From an uncultured Clostridia bacterium (lineage in GTDB: Bacteria; Bacillota; Clostridia; Oscillospirales; Oscillospiraceae): a stretch of 5,840 nt of DNA. Position 1 is the stretch's first letter. The number at the start of each line of letters is the position of its first letter. The stretch lies in assembly GCA_947177005.1 (NCBI GenBank), contig CAMWSZ010000215.1, forward strand, positions 1 through 5,840, read 5' to 3'. The position numbers and the translations under genes are program-made. Shown piece by piece: positions 5,270 to 5,840 of this stretch. Below the pieces are notes generated by a model. That model saw nothing but the letters and a program-made list of their open reading frames with translations. It was not told the origin of the DNA and did not search any database.

Positions 5270-5840
5270 ATGGAACATACGCTGCACGTCATCGCGCGCA
5301 TTCACAGCGATTTCCCCGAAAAATTCGGCATTCCCCGCCAGAGCGGTCTGGTGGACACACTCCGCGCGGAGATCGTCTTTGAGCCGGAGTACCGCAGTCC
5401 GGAGGCGGTGCGGGGGCTGGAGGAGTTTTCCCATATCTGGCTGATCTGGCAGTTCAGCCGGGCGGTGCGGGAAAAATGGTCTCCAACGGTGCGGCCGCCC
5501 CGGCTGGGCGGCAATAAACGGCTGGGCGTGTTCGCCACCCGGTCCCCGTTCCGGCCCAATCCTATCGGACTGTCGGCGGTGCGTCTGGAGGGAATCACGC
5601 CGGACAGTCCCGACGGACCCCTGCTGCACGTGGCCGGGGCCGACCTGCTGAACGGCACCCCCATTTATGACATCAAGCCCTACCTCCCCTATGCCGACGC
5701 ACATCCCGACGCCGCCAGCGGCTTCGCGGGACGCACGCCGCGCCGTACCCTGCAAACGGACTGTCCGGCGGAGCTGCTGGCGTCAGTGCCGGAGGAGAAG
5801 CGGGACGCACTGCTGGGGGTGCTGTCCCAGGACCCCCGCC
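5270..5840 (+). CDS. trmO: tRNA (N6-threonylcarbamoyladenosine37-N6)-methyltransferase, cut by the window edge
   Basis: First 190 residues of a TsaA/VirR/YaeB family protein, which uses S-adenosylmethionine to methylate t6A37 of certain ANN-decoding tRNAs (m6t6A), tuning decoding. Known members are about 150-240 aa, so a C-terminal part may be missing. Motifs seen: the N-terminal strand HVIARIHSDFPEKFGIPRQSG (5-25 region), FSHIWLIWQF (53-62), the hallmark ATRSPFRPNPIGLSAVRL (89-106), and DLLNGTPIYDIKPYLPYAD (125-143), all in the order of the family's SAM-binding beta-barrel. The ATG at 5270 is preceded by GGTGAG, a modest site, and lies 12 nt after the LRR stop codon. The reading frame is open to the last base. 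The family call is secure; the exact tRNA target is from E. coli work and not shown here. Confidence 0.93.
   Translation, partial: MEHTLHVIARIHSDFPEKFGIPRQSGLVDTLRAEIVFEPEYRSPEAVRGLEEFSHIWLIWQFSRAVREKWSPTVRPPRLGGNKRLGVFATRSPFRPNPIGLSAVRLEGITPDSPDGPLLHVAGADLLNGTPIYDIKPYLPYADAHPDAASGFAGRTPRRTLQTDCPAELLASVPEEKRDALLGVLSQDPR

Noticed and set aside
4979..5755. 258-aa minus-strand frame across the LRR gene end and trmO
   Set aside because: It is antisense to a clear trmO with hallmark motifs, with no ribosome binding site or family match.

Overview
The window looks like chromosome of a GC-rich, low-oxygen Bacillota, probably a Clostridia (Oscillospirales-type gut Firmicute). This is inferred from AGGAGG-type ribosome binding sites, a tetrahydrofolate (THF) riboswitch ahead of an ECF-transporter folate component, and the general gene style. 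No rRNA, tRNA, CRISPR array, insertion sequence or phage gene was seen.

Layout. Positions 1-276 are mostly non-coding: a GC-rich left edge that may be the 3' tail of a rightward gene, weak hairpins, a possible leftward promoter, and the terminator of the leftward operon. Positions 277-2541 (minus strand) form one folate unit: promoter, THF riboswitch, intrinsic terminator, a second hairpin that can hide the ribosome binding site, folT (folate uptake S component), then folC (folylpolyglutamate/dihydrofolate synthase). FolT brings folate in, FolC traps it as polyglutamate, and the riboswitch senses the product pool.

Positions 2629-3542 (plus strand), divergent from the folate unit, hold a self-contained transcription unit: a good promoter, a structured leader, two tandem paralogous small hydrophobic proteins (113 and 112 aa) resembling a free-standing DUF697-type helical region, and a strong terminator. 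The stretch is visibly more AT-rich than its neighbours.

Positions 3667-5840 (plus strand) hold a 507-aa leucine-rich-repeat protein whose N- and C-terminal regions look like diverged copies of one domain flanking five exact 22-residue repeats. It is followed 12 nt later by trmO (tRNA m6t6A37 methyltransferase), which runs off the right edge.

The most notable points are the layered folT leader (riboswitch, terminator and ribosome-binding-site hairpin), the tandem small-protein cassette with its own leader structure, and the duplicated-domain LRR protein. All function calls are from reading the sequence; no database search or folding program was run.
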